Assembly (NCBI GenBank): GCA_030830285.1
Contig: JAURNF010000265.1
Span: 1 to 13,942, forward strand
Reading direction: 5' to 3'
Source of the DNA: Candidatus Kapaibacterium sp.
GTDB lineage: Bacteria > Bacteroidota > Ignavibacteria > Kapaibacteriales > Kapaibacteriaceae
DNA: 13,942 bases
A program made the translations under genes and the position numbers. A model generated the notes under the pieces. It saw only the letters and a list, made by a program, of their open reading frames with translations, had not been told where the DNA came from and did no database searches. Numbering within the stretch: position 1 is the first letter of the stretch; every line of letters begins with the position of its first letter. Positions 1 to 8,253 of the stretch are shown here, in pieces.

Positions 1-1439
1 ATAGATGCTCCAGCCTTGCCACCTTGCTGCAACACGTATTCGGACGTCAGTGGATCGACGATGCCCTGCATGCCGTCGAGAAGCTTCTGCGCTGTTGCCT
101 GACCAACTCCTGGGAGCAGCAACAGCAGTCGATACCACGAGACCACATCTCGAGGGTTCTCTGTTAATCGCAGCATCGCAAGTAAGTCTTTCACATGCGC
201 TGCTTCGGTAAAGCGCAGTCCACCAAACTTTCGGAATGGGATATTGGCTTTCCCCAGCTCTATTTCAAGATCAAACGATAAAAAGCCGCTCCGCACAAGA
301 ATGGCCATGTCCGAAAGCGGCACACCATCTTCGCGCATCGAGAGAAGTTGCTGCACAACGAACTCAGATTGCTGACGTTCATTCACGGCTGATATCAGCA
401 TAGGGGGCTCACCATTTACTCTATCGGATGTGAGCTCCTTATCAAAGACGTGTGGCGAATCTCGAATCACAGAATTGCAGACGTCAAGGATCTGCTGCGT
501 GCTGCGATAGTTCTGTTCCAAGCGTATGATCTCGCACTGCGAGAACACTGACGGGAACGCATGAATGTTGCGGATGTCAGCGCCACGGAATGCATAAATG
601 CTCTGTGCATCATCTCCAACAACCATCACATTCTGTTGCTCTCCCGCGAGTCCACACACGATTGCATGTTGCAATGCATTTGTGTCCTGATACTCGTCGA
701 CCATGATATGCTTGTACTGCGAACGAAGTATCGGACCAATTTCAGGATGACGAGTTAACGAGAGTGCATAGAGCAAGAGATCGTCGTAGTCAACCAAGCC
801 GTTACCGTATTTGTAGGCGTTGTATGCCTGGATGACTTCGGTGATCTTGTCTGTGTAATCAACGAACTGCGAGTAGTCTGCAGCAATCACGTCAACGAGT
901 GGTCGGGAGGTATTCACCGTTGCGCTATACATGTCGTGTAGCGTTCCCTTTTGCGGAAATCGCTTCTTCAGAGCTGCGACGTCGAATCTGCCTCGAACGA
1001 GATTCATCACGTCCTGTGCATCCGATTGATCGAGCACGCGCACGGGACGCGTTGTTGACTGTTCGCCGTCGCATATTGCAGCGTCAAAGCCAAAACGACG
1101 CAGACAGGCGTAGGCAAAGGCATGGAATGTACCCCCAGCAACGCGTTCACAGCGTCCGTCGAGCAATGCAGCCGACCGACGGAGCATTTCAGACGCAGCC
1201 TTTCGCGTAAAGGTCATCAACAGAATCGATGCCGGGTCGATGCCATCCTCAACGAGGCGCGCTACACGATACGTTAGTGTGCGCGTCTTCCCTGTTCCCG
1301 CACCAGCCAGCACCAGTGCTGGCCCAGTGGTGTGCATCACGGCACGGAGTTGTTGCTCGTTGAGAACCTGTTCATACGGAATTCGATACGTCCGCCCTTG
1401 AGCGTTTACATGCGACTTCCGAAGAACGAGTTTCTTCAT
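1..1439 (-). CDS. UvrD/PcrA/Rep-type superfamily 1 DNA helicase, C-terminus cut by window edge
   Basis: ATP-dependent 3'-5' DNA helicase of the UvrD/PcrA/Rep family, which unwinds DNA in repair and at stalled replication forks. I translated the minus strand from the ATG at 1439; 479 residues are visible. Seen motifs: a Q-motif-like LNEQQ at about 26-30, Walker A AGAGTGKT at 45-52, motif Ia TFTRKAA at 76-82, Ib GTFHAF at 103-108, Walker B VDEYQDTN at 247-254, motif III GDDAQSIYAFRGA at 275-287 and motif IV LEQNYRST at 307-314. A helix-hairpin-helix-like LPGVGQATA lies near 442-450. Motifs V and VI and the C-terminal tail would lie beyond position 1; family members are usually about 650-750 residues. 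The start is 4 bp after the E1 stop codon, with no clear Shine-Dalgarno sequence, so it is probably translated from the same message. The family is certain; choosing between UvrD, PcrA and Rep is not possible from this part. Confidence 0.93.
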   Translation of the reverse strand, partial: MKKLVLRKSHVNAQGRTYRIPYEQVLNEQQLRAVMHTTGPALVLAGAGTGKTRTLTYRVARLVEDGIDPASILLMTFTRKAASEMLRRSAALLDGRCERVAGGTFHAFAYACLRRFGFDAAICDGEQSTTRPVRVLDQSDAQDVMNLVRGRFDVAALKKRFPQKGTLHDMYSATVNTSRPLVDVIAADYSQFVDYTDKITEVIQAYNAYKYGNGLVDYDDLLLYALSLTRHPEIGPILRSQYKHIMVDEYQDTNALQHAIVCGLAGEQQNVMVVGDDAQSIYAFRGADIRNIHAFPSVFSQCEIIRLEQNYRSTQQILDVCNSVIRDSPHVFDKELTSDRVNGEPPMLISAVNERQQSEFVVQQLLSMREDGVPLSDMAILVRSGFLSFDLEIELGKANIPFRKFGGLRFTEAAHVKDLLAMLRLTENPRDVVSWYRLLLLLPGVGQATAQKLLDGMQGIVDPLTSEYVLQQGGKAGAS

Positions 1440-1443
1440 GTCA

Positions 1444-3492
1444 TCAGAACTTCAACAGATCCATCAGCTCGGCAGCAACGCGTTCGACGGGTGGAATCAC
1501 CGCATCCATCATTCCCTTGTTGTACGGAATAGGAACGTCTGGAGGTGCGCAGCGAACGACAGGTGCATCGAGGCTTCGGAATGCCTCACCCATGATAACG
1601 CTCGCGATTTCAGCGCCAAAGCCGCCCGTGATTGTGTCCTCGTGCAACACCATACAGCGGTTTGTCTTTGCAACTGACGACAGAACTAGTTCACGGTCCC
1701 ACGGCACAATCGTTCGCAGATCAATAATCTCGATGTCTTCTCCAGTAAGCTCAACAGCGCTCTTCGCACGGTGCACCATTTCGCCCCAGGTGACGATTGT
1801 AGCACGTGTACCTGCGCGAACAACTGTTCCTACGCCAAACGGCACCACGTAGTCATCACCAGGATAGATACCACGTCCAGGAGCAGTGTCCTGAATCGCG
1901 CGATGTTCAAGGAAGAATGTTGGATCGTTGCTACGAAGCGCTGTCCGGAGCAGACCGACTGCATCTTGTGCGTTTGACGGCATAGCGACACGCCATCCAA
2001 TTGTGTGCGCAAAGATTGCTTCACCGCTGACGCTGTGCCATGGATCGCCAGTGCGCTTTGAGAATCCTACGGGAATACGCACAACCATCGGCACTGCGAA
2101 GTCGCCGTTCGTGCGCCAACGAATCGTTCCCGCGTCGTTGATCTGCTCAGTTGCTGGATCGAGGTACTTCCGGAATTGAATCTCTGGCACTGGGACGAGA
2201 CCAGCCATCGCCATACCGACGGCACGGCCAATGATGCCTTCTTCGCTCAGCGACGTATCAAACACGCGATCTGCACCGTGTCGCGTCTGAAGATCGACTG
2301 TTGCGCCGTGCACGCCCCCTTTCACGCCGACATCTTCACCGAAGACAACGACGCGATTGTTCATGCGTAGCTCGACGTCGAGCGTGCGTTTCACCGCTTC
2401 AATGAGATTGATACGCGGTCCTTCTTCAACCTTGGCACCAGACGCCGCTGGTGGCTCGACGCCCTCGGCAGCCATACCTCCGTGAAGAGGTGGCTGTCCT
2501 TCGTCGAATGCCTTCGTAAGGGCATCGGCTGGAACGGGTTCTGGTTGTGCAAGTGCTGCTTGACTTGCAGCACGTACGTCAGCATCGACTTCCGCAACGA
2601 GAGCGTCCCAACCTGCGGCATCGACATAGTTCTTCTTGAGGAAGAACTCACGCAGTTTCACGATTGGATCACGAGCGAGTTCTTCGTCCTTTTGCTGTTG
2701 TGTTTTGTACGACTGACTATCAGCTCCTGAGTGTCCGCAGATACGCGGTACGCGAACACGAATGAGTACTGGCGACTGCGTCTCGCGCACATGCGCAATG
2801 GTCTTGCCAATCATACGGTCGGCTTCGTCAGGATTTGTGCCGTCAACTTCAACGATGCGCAGATTCCCAAACGCACCAAGATTCTGTGCGATGTTACCGC
2901 CCGGAGTTTGGAATGTCCCCGGCACGCTGATGCCAAACTGATTGTCTTCGATGAAGAAGATCATCGGCAGCTTGATGGTTGTCGCGATGTTGAGTGCTGC
3001 CCAAAAACCGTTTGTGGCTGTCGATCCATCACCACCGAGGGCAACGGCAATTGCACCCTTCCAGGCGTCGTCCTGCATCACGCGCGTGCGATACGTGATC
3101 GCCTGTGCCCAGCCCACGCATGGTGTGTACTGCGCACCAACGTCGCCACTTGCAGGAAGTACAGTCACGCCTGTTCGATTCGGGAGATGGTGCACAACAC
3201 CAATGTCACGTCCACCATTCCGGCTACCTGCACGAGCGAGCGGACCCGAGAACGACTCCTCGAAGCTCATACCTGCGCCAATCACGAATGGTCGTGATCG
3301 GTAGTACACCGTTGCGCCATCACGTCCATGGTGCATGTGATGCGCCAGAATGGCCTGCGAGAGTTCATGTCCCTTTGCCGAGAACTGGTATGTGACCTGA
3401 CCCGAGGGAGCGAGTTCTGTTTCTTCGACAATGTCGATGGCACGCGATGCGAGCACCGTTCGTGCGACACTAAACCATTCGTGTTTTGTCAT
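1444..3492 (-). CDS. Thiamine-diphosphate-dependent 2-oxoacid dehydrogenase E1, fused alpha and beta subunits
   Basis: Decarboxylates a 2-oxoacid on thiamine diphosphate and passes the acyl group to the lipoyl domain of an E2 partner, giving acyl-CoA and NADH. The substrate is probably a branched-chain 2-oxoacid or pyruvate. Residues 1 to about 310 are an alpha subunit: the thiamine-binding motif starts with GDGS at 154-157 and N161 and ends at EDNQ (182-185), and a GHSGADS loop is at 253-259. A linker rich in Pro, Ala and Glu (about 311-360) joins it to a beta subunit (361-682) with FGEDVG at 384-389, a WHSVSGEA segment with H486, and a typical C-terminal transketolase domain. At 682 residues it matches single-chain E1 enzymes; in many bacteria these are two genes. 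No E2 or E3 gene is in the window. A TAnnTTTG promoter element ends only 4 bp before the ATG. Family is sure; substrate is not. Confidence 0.93.
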   Translation of the reverse strand: MTKHEWFSVARTVLASRAIDIVEETELAPSGQVTYQFSAKGHELSQAILAHHMHHGRDGATVYYRSRPFVIGAGMSFEESFSGPLARAGSRNGGRDIGVVHHLPNRTGVTVLPASGDVGAQYTPCVGWAQAITYRTRVMQDDAWKGAIAVALGGDGSTATNGFWAALNIATTIKLPMIFFIEDNQFGISVPGTFQTPGGNIAQNLGAFGNLRIVEVDGTNPDEADRMIGKTIAHVRETQSPVLIRVRVPRICGHSGADSQSYKTQQQKDEELARDPIVKLREFFLKKNYVDAAGWDALVAEVDADVRAASQAALAQPEPVPADALTKAFDEGQPPLHGGMAAEGVEPPAASGAKVEEGPRINLIEAVKRTLDVELRMNNRVVVFGEDVGVKGGVHGATVDLQTRHGADRVFDTSLSEEGIIGRAVGMAMAGLVPVPEIQFRKYLDPATEQINDAGTIRWRTNGDFAVPMVVRIPVGFSKRTGDPWHSVSGEAIFAHTIGWRVAMPSNAQDAVGLLRTALRSNDPTFFLEHRAIQDTAPGRGIYPGDDYVVPFGVGTVVRAGTRATIVTWGEMVHRAKSAVELTGEDIEIIDLRTIVPWDRELVLSSVAKTNRCMVLHEDTITGGFGAEIASVIMGEAFRSLDAPVVRCAPPDVPIPYNKGMMDAVIPPVERVAAELMDLLKF

Positions 3493-3496
3493 GCTA

Positions 3497-3504
3497 CAAA
3501 ACTA
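3497..3504 (-). promoter_or_regulatory. Bacteroidota-type -7 element for the E1 gene
   Basis: TAGTTTTG on the minus strand is an exact match to the TAnnTTTG consensus read by the Bacteroidota primary sigma factor. It ends 4 bp upstream of the E1 ATG at 3492, so transcription would begin at or within a few bases of the start codon. A TTG 23 bp upstream could be the -33 element. The match is seen directly; promoter activity is inferred. Confidence 0.6.
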
Positions 3505-3538
3505 CGCGACGGTATCGTTTCCCGACCCAATTCTGGCG

Positions 3539-3546
3539 TATTTTTG
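3539..3546 (+). promoter_or_regulatory. Bacteroidota-type -7 element for the T9SS cargo gene
   Basis: TATTTTTG on the plus strand is an exact TAnnTTTG match, 23 bp before the ATG at 3570. A start site about 6 bp downstream would give a short leader of roughly 18 bases. The -33 element is poor: only TTTC at 3518-3521. It lies back to back with the E1 promoter in the same 77-bp gap. Confidence 0.55.
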
Positions 3547-3569
3547 TTGACCATTTTCAAGGCACCACA

Positions 3570-4523
3570 ATGAAGCATCTTGCACTCCTGTTCGCTGTTG
3601 GCATTCTCGCCATCACCGGGGCATCTGCACAGTTTGACCTCCTCTCCCCATTCGCACCGAAAGACTGTTCTTCGGCCGCTCGGACCGCCGCAGGCGGCGC
3701 TGCCGCAAATGCACGGTTAGTTTCACTCATCAGTGTTGGTTTCCCGATCGCGGTAGACTCAACATCTCCTCCCATCGATTTGTCGATGAATCCGAAGGAT
3801 GGCAAGGCTCGACTCTGGATCTACGCATACATTACGGGGCCTACCGACTCTGTTGTGACTGTTCCGATGGTACGCCTGATCATCGCATGTCAGGATGCGC
3901 GCACGCTCCTCGGCGGTGGCGGTGGTCCTGGAACAGATATTCCTGTTGACGGCATCGGGAATATTCCACTCCCGTCGAACTACATCGAAGGTTCTAATCT
4001 TGCCACCCGTTTGAACGGAAATGCAAACTATCAGCAGTTCCGCACGGCACATCCCGATAGTACGCCTTCGCTCGTTGTTTTGACGACCTCGCCAGAGGAG
4101 GCATTCGGATTCCCAGCACAAACACCATTCTGGCTGATTAACTGGGCACCTTTCGATGGCGGACCCGGTCTTGATTCAACCACAGTTCCTTTTGTGTGCC
4201 TAGTTCACGCGACAACTGGCGAGACGATTTGTGGTATCGATATCTTCACTTCAGTGCAAGAGGTTGAAGACGGCGTCGTGATGCTTGCACCAAACCCATC
4301 GACAGATCACACAACAGTTTCATTGCCGACGTCATGGGTTGGCTCATTTGTCACCATCGAGGCGATCGATCCATCGGGTCAGGTAACGACGCTTACCAGC
4401 AATCTCCCCGTTGCGAGTCCAGTTGTCCCTGTCTCGACATCCGCGCTTGCTACAGGAGCATATATGCTCCGTGTTCACTCGTCGAATGCGAACGTTGTTC
4501 TTCCACTTCGTGTTGTGAAGTAG
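3570..4523 (+). CDS. Secreted protein with T9SS type A C-terminal sorting domain
   Basis: Exported protein of 317 residues and unknown specific role. I chose the ATG at 3570 because it begins a clear Sec signal peptide (Lys2, hydrophobic core, ITGASA then Q21). The reading frame is open back to 3486, but that would bury the signal and cross the promoter. The mature region (about 21-230) has a Gly-rich stretch near 115-132 and four cysteines (C33, C107, C210, C221); I recognise no catalytic motif. Residues about 236-317 look like the T9SS sorting domain: APNPSTDHTTVSL at 240-252, a central DPSGQ turn, then SALATGAYMLRV and a short basic C-terminus VVK. In this family the domain directs passage through the outer-membrane T9SS channel and is cut off by PorU. 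porU and porV are at the other end of this window. It could be a surface or extracellular structural protein. Confidence 0.82.
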   Translation: MKHLALLFAVGILAITGASAQFDLLSPFAPKDCSSAARTAAGGAAANARLVSLISVGFPIAVDSTSPPIDLSMNPKDGKARLWIYAYITGPTDSVVTVPMVRLIIACQDARTLLGGGGGPGTDIPVDGIGNIPLPSNYIEGSNLATRLNGNANYQQFRTAHPDSTPSLVVLTTSPEEAFGFPAQTPFWLINWAPFDGGPGLDSTTVPFVCLVHATTGETICGIDIFTSVQEVEDGVVMLAPNPSTDHTTVSLPTSWVGSFVTIEAIDPSGQVTTLTSNLPVASPVVPVSTSALATGAYMLRVHSSNANVVLPLRVVK

Positions 4524-4579
4524 CGCCGTAGCAAACGACAACAGAATTTGAAACCACATCACGCATCAAACCAGTCATC

Positions 4580-5992
4580 ATGTACCCACACCTCCGTTCT
4601 TCAGACCCAGAAGTTTACAATGCCGTTCAAGGCGAATACGAGCGTCAGCGCGACAAAATCGAATTGATCGCAAGCGAGAACTTCACCTCTCTGTCGGTGA
4701 TGGAAGCCCAGGGTGGCATCCTCACGAACAAGTACGCAGAAGGATATCCCGGCAAGCGTTACTACGGTGGTTGTGAGTGGGTTGACGTGGCAGAGAACAT
4801 AGCTATTGATCGACTGAAGACGCTCTTTGGTGCAGAGTATGCAAACGTGCAACCGCACTCGGGTTCTGGTGCCAACATGGCTGTGTACTTCACGTACCTC
4901 AAGCCAGGTGATACTGTTCTCGGAATGGATCTCTCTCACGGTGGGCACCTTACGCACGGCTCGCCAGTGAACTTCTCGGGCATGTTCTACAACTTCATTG
5001 GATACGGTCTCGACAAGGAAACTGGTCGCATCGACTACAATGTGGTTGAGAAGCTCGCGATGGAGCACAAGCCAAAGATGATCACTGTAGGCGCGAGTGC
5101 CTATTCACGAGAGATCGACTTTGCTGCCTTCCGCCAGATTGCTGACAAGGTTGGAGCATTCTTGCTTGCTGACATTGCACATCCTGCCGGACTTATCGCA
5201 AAGGGGCGTCTGCAAAGTCCAGTTCCCTACTGCGACATCGTTACGTCGACCACGCACAAGACACTTCGGGGTCCACGTGGTGGATTGATTGTGATGGGCA
5301 AGAACTACGAGAACCCATTTGGCAAGGTCGCACCGAAGAGTGGTCGAACAAAGTTGATGGGCGAGCTCCTCGATTCGATGGTGATGCCAGGAATTCAGGG
5401 TGGACCGCTCATGCACGTGATCGCTGCCAAGGCTGTTGCCTTTGGCGAGTGCCTTACCGATGAATTCGATGAATACACAAAGCAGGTGATTCGCAACGCA
5501 CAAGCGATGGCAGACGAGCTGATGAAGCTCGATTACAACATCGTTTCGGGTGGCACAGAGAATCACTTGATGCTTATTGACCTTCGCAACAAGAACGTCA
5601 CAGGCAAGGCCGCAGAGCTTGCACTTGATGCATCAGGCATTACCTGCAACAAGAACGCCGTGCCGTACGACACGCAGCCACCACTGGTTACTAGCGGTAT
5701 TCGTCTTGGTGCAGCAGCGATGACGAGTCGCGGCTTCAAGGAAGATGACATGCGTCACATCGCGCGATTGATCGATCGCGTGATTACAAACGTTGGTAAG
5801 GAAGATGTCTACGGCGCAGTAAAGGGCGACGTGAAGCACTTCTGCCGTCAGTTCCCACTCTATCCAAGCCTGAACTACTCAGTAGATGAGGTAGGAAAGC
5901 GCATTGGTGCTGCCATTGATACTGCAGCCGATTCAGTGGCTGACGCAGTTCAGAGCATTGTCGATGAAGTCAAGGGTGCGATCAAGCCGTAA
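4580..5992 (+). CDS. glyA: Serine hydroxymethyltransferase with unusual C-terminal tail
   Basis: Cytosolic PLP enzyme that converts serine and tetrahydrofolate to glycine and 5,10-methylenetetrahydrofolate, the main source of one-carbon units. Seen: IELIASENF at 27-35, KYAEGYPGKRYYGG at 51-64, and the PLP lysine K227 in STTHKTLRG. The segment around 241-270 is longer than in the E. coli enzyme, as I recall for Bacteroidota homologues. At 470 residues it is about 40 longer than usual (about 415-430). The excess is at the end: after QFPLYP (424-429) comes a tail of about 40 residues with hydrophobic residues every 3 or 4 positions (I442, I446, V453, V457, I460, V464, I468), predicting one amphipathic helix. 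The stop overlaps the end of tsaD on the other strand by 11 bp. I see no convincing promoter in the 56-bp gap upstream, so it may be read through from the gene before it. Confidence 0.97.
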   Translation: MYPHLRSSDPEVYNAVQGEYERQRDKIELIASENFTSLSVMEAQGGILTNKYAEGYPGKRYYGGCEWVDVAENIAIDRLKTLFGAEYANVQPHSGSGANMAVYFTYLKPGDTVLGMDLSHGGHLTHGSPVNFSGMFYNFIGYGLDKETGRIDYNVVEKLAMEHKPKMITVGASAYSREIDFAAFRQIADKVGAFLLADIAHPAGLIAKGRLQSPVPYCDIVTSTTHKTLRGPRGGLIVMGKNYENPFGKVAPKSGRTKLMGELLDSMVMPGIQGGPLMHVIAAKAVAFGECLTDEFDEYTKQVIRNAQAMADELMKLDYNIVSGGTENHLMLIDLRNKNVTGKAAELALDASGITCNKNAVPYDTQPPLVTSGIRLGAAAMTSRGFKEDDMRHIARLIDRVITNVGKEDVYGAVKGDVKHFCRQFPLYPSLNYSVDEVGKRIGAAIDTAADSVADAVQSIVDEVKGAIKP

Positions 5993-7019
5993 CGTCGGCC
6001 CGCAATGCCCGAGGTGAAATCGTGAACGACGGAGGATACAACTCCGTCGTACACTCCCCACGTGTTACACGTAGTGCTGCTACAAAGCCAATCATGGCGG
6101 CGTTATCAACGCAATAGTCCATCCGTGGTGCAACAAAGGCAATCGACCGTGTATCTGCCTCTTCCTGCATCCGTGCACGGAGTTCGCTGTTGGCGCTTAC
6201 ACCACCAGCAATGACAACGGCTCGCACACCTTCACGATCGGCAGCACGCATCGTCTTTTGCACAAGGATATCGACGATTGCTCGTTGTGCGCTCGCGCAG
6301 ATATCTTCGAGTGGGAGTGTCGCTCCGGTGGCACGAAGACGATCCACTTCCCGACGCACCGACGTCTTGAGTCCACTGAAGGAGAAGTCATCGTCGCTCG
6401 TATCACGCAGACCGCGTGGGAATTGAAAGCGCTCTGGATTTCCAGCGCGAGCGAGGCGGTCAACATGCGGTCCGCCCGGATATCCCAGGCCAACAAGCTT
6501 CGCAATCTTATCGAACGCTTCCCCTGCTGCATCATCGCGGGTTGAGCCAAGAATGCGATACGACGTTGGACTATCGATGCGGAAGATGCTCGTATGTCCG
6601 CCACTTACGACCAAGCACACGCTAGGATATGGAAGCGATGGATGCTCGAGGTATCCAGAATAGAGGTGCGCCTCGATGTGATGGATCGGTACGATCGGCC
6701 TTTGGAAGCGCACGGCAAGTCCCTTCGCCATGTGTACTCCAACGAGCAAGGAGCCCGCAAGGCCCGGACCGTAGGTGACGGCGATTGCATCAATGTGATC
6801 CATTGCGCACGATGCATCGTGTAATGCTGCACGCACAATGGGTCCAATGCCACGTACATGTTCACGTGAGGCTAGTTCAGGGACGATTCCGCCGTAGAGA
6901 TTGTGAACGTCTTGCGAAGAGACAACATTGCTCAATACCTCGCCACCGCGCACAACGGCTGCTGCGGTATCGTCGCATGACGTTTCTATTGCAAGGATGG
7001 TTAACGGATGATCTTCCAC
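5982..7019 (-). CDS. tsaD: tRNA N6-adenosine threonylcarbamoyltransferase
   Basis: Transfers threonylcarbamoyl from threonylcarbamoyl-AMP to A37 of tRNAs that read ANN codons, acting with TsaB and TsaE; essential in most bacteria. The 345-residue length is typical. Seen: ASKHA-fold N-terminus LAIETSCDDTAAAVV at 9-23, GGIVPELASREH at 43-54, the metal ligands H114 and H118 in HIEAH, SGGHTSI at 139-145, an AGGVSAN loop at 271-277, and D305 in DYCVDNAA, which corresponds to the third metal ligand. The start is a GTG at 7019, inside the last codons of cinA (19-bp overlap). I find no ATG start compatible with the conserved N-terminus, so GTG is preferred. Co-transcription with cinA is likely. The 3' end overlaps glyA by 11 bp in convergent orientation. 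TsaB and TsaE are not in the window. Confidence 0.96.
   Translation of the reverse strand: MEDHPLTILAIETSCDDTAAAVVRGGEVLSNVVSSQDVHNLYGGIVPELASREHVRGIGPIVRAALHDASCAMDHIDAIAVTYGPGLAGSLLVGVHMAKGLAVRFQRPIVPIHHIEAHLYSGYLEHPSLPYPSVCLVVSGGHTSIFRIDSPTSYRILGSTRDDAAGEAFDKIAKLVGLGYPGGPHVDRLARAGNPERFQFPRGLRDTSDDDFSFSGLKTSVRREVDRLRATGATLPLEDICASAQRAIVDILVQKTMRAADREGVRAVVIAGGVSANSELRARMQEEADTRSIAFVAPRMDYCVDNAAMIGFVAALRVTRGECTTELYPPSFTISPRALRADVTA
6026..6050. other. Perfect 9-bp inverted repeat inside the tsaD 3' end, 33 bp past the glyA stop
   Basis: ACGACGGAG, a 7-base spacer, then CTCCGTCGT. It is coding sequence of tsaD (residues TTELYPPS) but also lies just after the glyA stop codon on the opposite strand. 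It could act as a 3' hairpin for glyA mRNA. No U-tract follows on either strand, so it is not a standard intrinsic terminator. Confidence 0.4.
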
Positions 7020-8242
7020 AGTAACCCCAATGCTGCTCCCACGCTGCGTTCGCGTGTGATGCGGCGATCATTCCCAAACTGAAATCGATGTACATCGGTT
7101 ACTGTCGGACCAGCAAGTGCAATCCACACGGTACCGACTGGCTTGGCTTCGCTTCCTCCAGTTGGACCAGCAATGCCCGTGATGCCAATTCCATACGTCG
7201 TACCAAATCGGCTGCGGACACCATTTGCAAGCGCAATCGCAACAGGCTCGCTCACTGCTCCCTGCTGGTCAATCACCGACGCATCAACACCAAGTTGCTG
7301 GACTTTACTCTCGTTGCTGTACACCAGCATACCACCCATGAACCACGCACTACTCCCCGACACGTCCGTGCATGCCCCACCCAAGAGTCCACCCGTGCAG
7401 GATTCAGCAACTGACAGCGTCTCTCCGCGTTCAGTAAGCAAGCGTCCAACCACTTCTGCTAACGAGTGTTCCCCTTCGGCGTAGATGAAGCGCTGTGCGC
7501 GTTCGTAGATGTACGAACACACGCGATCAAGTTCATCATTGCGCTCCTGCTGCGTCGTTCCGGTAGCGCCAACACGCATTCGCACACCGAGATAGTTCGG
7601 CAGGAATGCTAGCGTCGACGTACCAAGGAACTGCGATGGGTCACCCAGAAGGTCAGCCAGCGAACTCTCTGCTATTCCAACCGTCATCAGTGTTCGATAC
7701 GTTGTGCTCGCGACAGTGCTCTCAGCGATGCGCGCAGCAAGCCACGGCAACACCGACTGATCCATGATGGCCTTCATCTCCGTGGGCACACCTGGCAGCA
7801 CAACGAGCACCGTGCCGTTGTGATGCAACAACATCCCAGCAGCCGTGCCGTGTGGATTCGGAAGAATCGTCGCACGTGATGGGAGCAATGCTTGACGTTG
7901 ATTGCGTTCAGTGAGTTCGCGACCGCGCTGCGACATCCATGCGTTGAGATGCGACCTCCACTCTGCCGATTCAGTAAGCGTGTCATGCGTATATGCTGCG
8001 ACGACATCCTTTGTGATATCATCATGCGTCGGACCCAGTCCGCCCGTCATGATCACAACATCACTCACGAGACAAAGTCGATCGAGCGTCGATGTAATCA
8101 ACGACGCTTCATCACCTATTGTGACATGCTCTCCTACCGTGCAACCAATTGCAGTGCACGCAGCAGCAATCCAGGATGCATTGGTATTGATGACTTGTCC
8201 TATGCGGACTTCGTCACCGATTGAACAGAGCGTAACATTCAT
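7001..8242 (-). CDS. cinA: CinA: ADP-ribose pyrophosphatase-type and NMN amidohydrolase protein
   Basis: Two-domain protein of the competence/damage-inducible CinA family, 413 residues, the usual length. Residues 1 to about 170 form the MoaB/MogA-like domain, with SIGDEVRIGQVINTN at 7-21, TGGLGPTHDD at 66-75 and the LPGVPTEM loop at 149-156. Residues about 255-413 form the PncC amidohydrolase domain: AESCTGG at 279-285 with likely nucleophile S281, likely catalytic Y308 and K313 (VYSNESK), and GITGIAGPTGG at 353-363. The family deamidates nicotinamide mononucleotide to nicotinate mononucleotide in NAD salvage and can hydrolyse ADP-ribose; the competence link is historical. The start at 8242 fits the conserved N-terminus. 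It lies only 11 bp past the T-run of the rplS terminator, with no Shine-Dalgarno sequence and no clear promoter between. It overlaps tsaD by 19 bp downstream. Confidence 0.95.
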   Translation of the reverse strand: MNVTLCSIGDEVRIGQVINTNASWIAAACTAIGCTVGEHVTIGDEASLITSTLDRLCLVSDVVIMTGGLGPTHDDITKDVVAAYTHDTLTESAEWRSHLNAWMSQRGRELTERNQRQALLPSRATILPNPHGTAAGMLLHHNGTVLVVLPGVPTEMKAIMDQSVLPWLAARIAESTVASTTYRTLMTVGIAESSLADLLGDPSQFLGTSTLAFLPNYLGVRMRVGATGTTQQERNDELDRVCSYIYERAQRFIYAEGEHSLAEVVGRLLTERGETLSVAESCTGGLLGGACTDVSGSSAWFMGGMLVYSNESKVQQLGVDASVIDQQGAVSEPVAIALANGVRSRFGTTYGIGITGIAGPTGGSEAKPVGTVWIALAGPTVTDVHRFQFGNDRRITRERSVGAALGLLWKIIR

Positions 8243-8253
8243 AGGTATAACCC

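Noticed and set aside
2731..3297. 188-residue open frame on the plus strand, opposite E1
   Set aside because: Antisense shadow of the conserved E1 alpha domain; no motif and Cys/Arg-rich composition.
3486..3569. Longer start for the T9SS cargo at 3486
   Set aside because: It would cross both divergent promoter elements and the E1 start, and place 28 residues before the signal peptide.
4524..4579. Promoter for glyA
   Set aside because: Only a TTTG half-site (AGAATTTG) is present; two of six consensus bases fail, so I do not call it.
4601..5068. 155-residue minus-strand frame inside glyA
   Set aside because: Antisense shadow of glyA; the glyA protein is conserved throughout.
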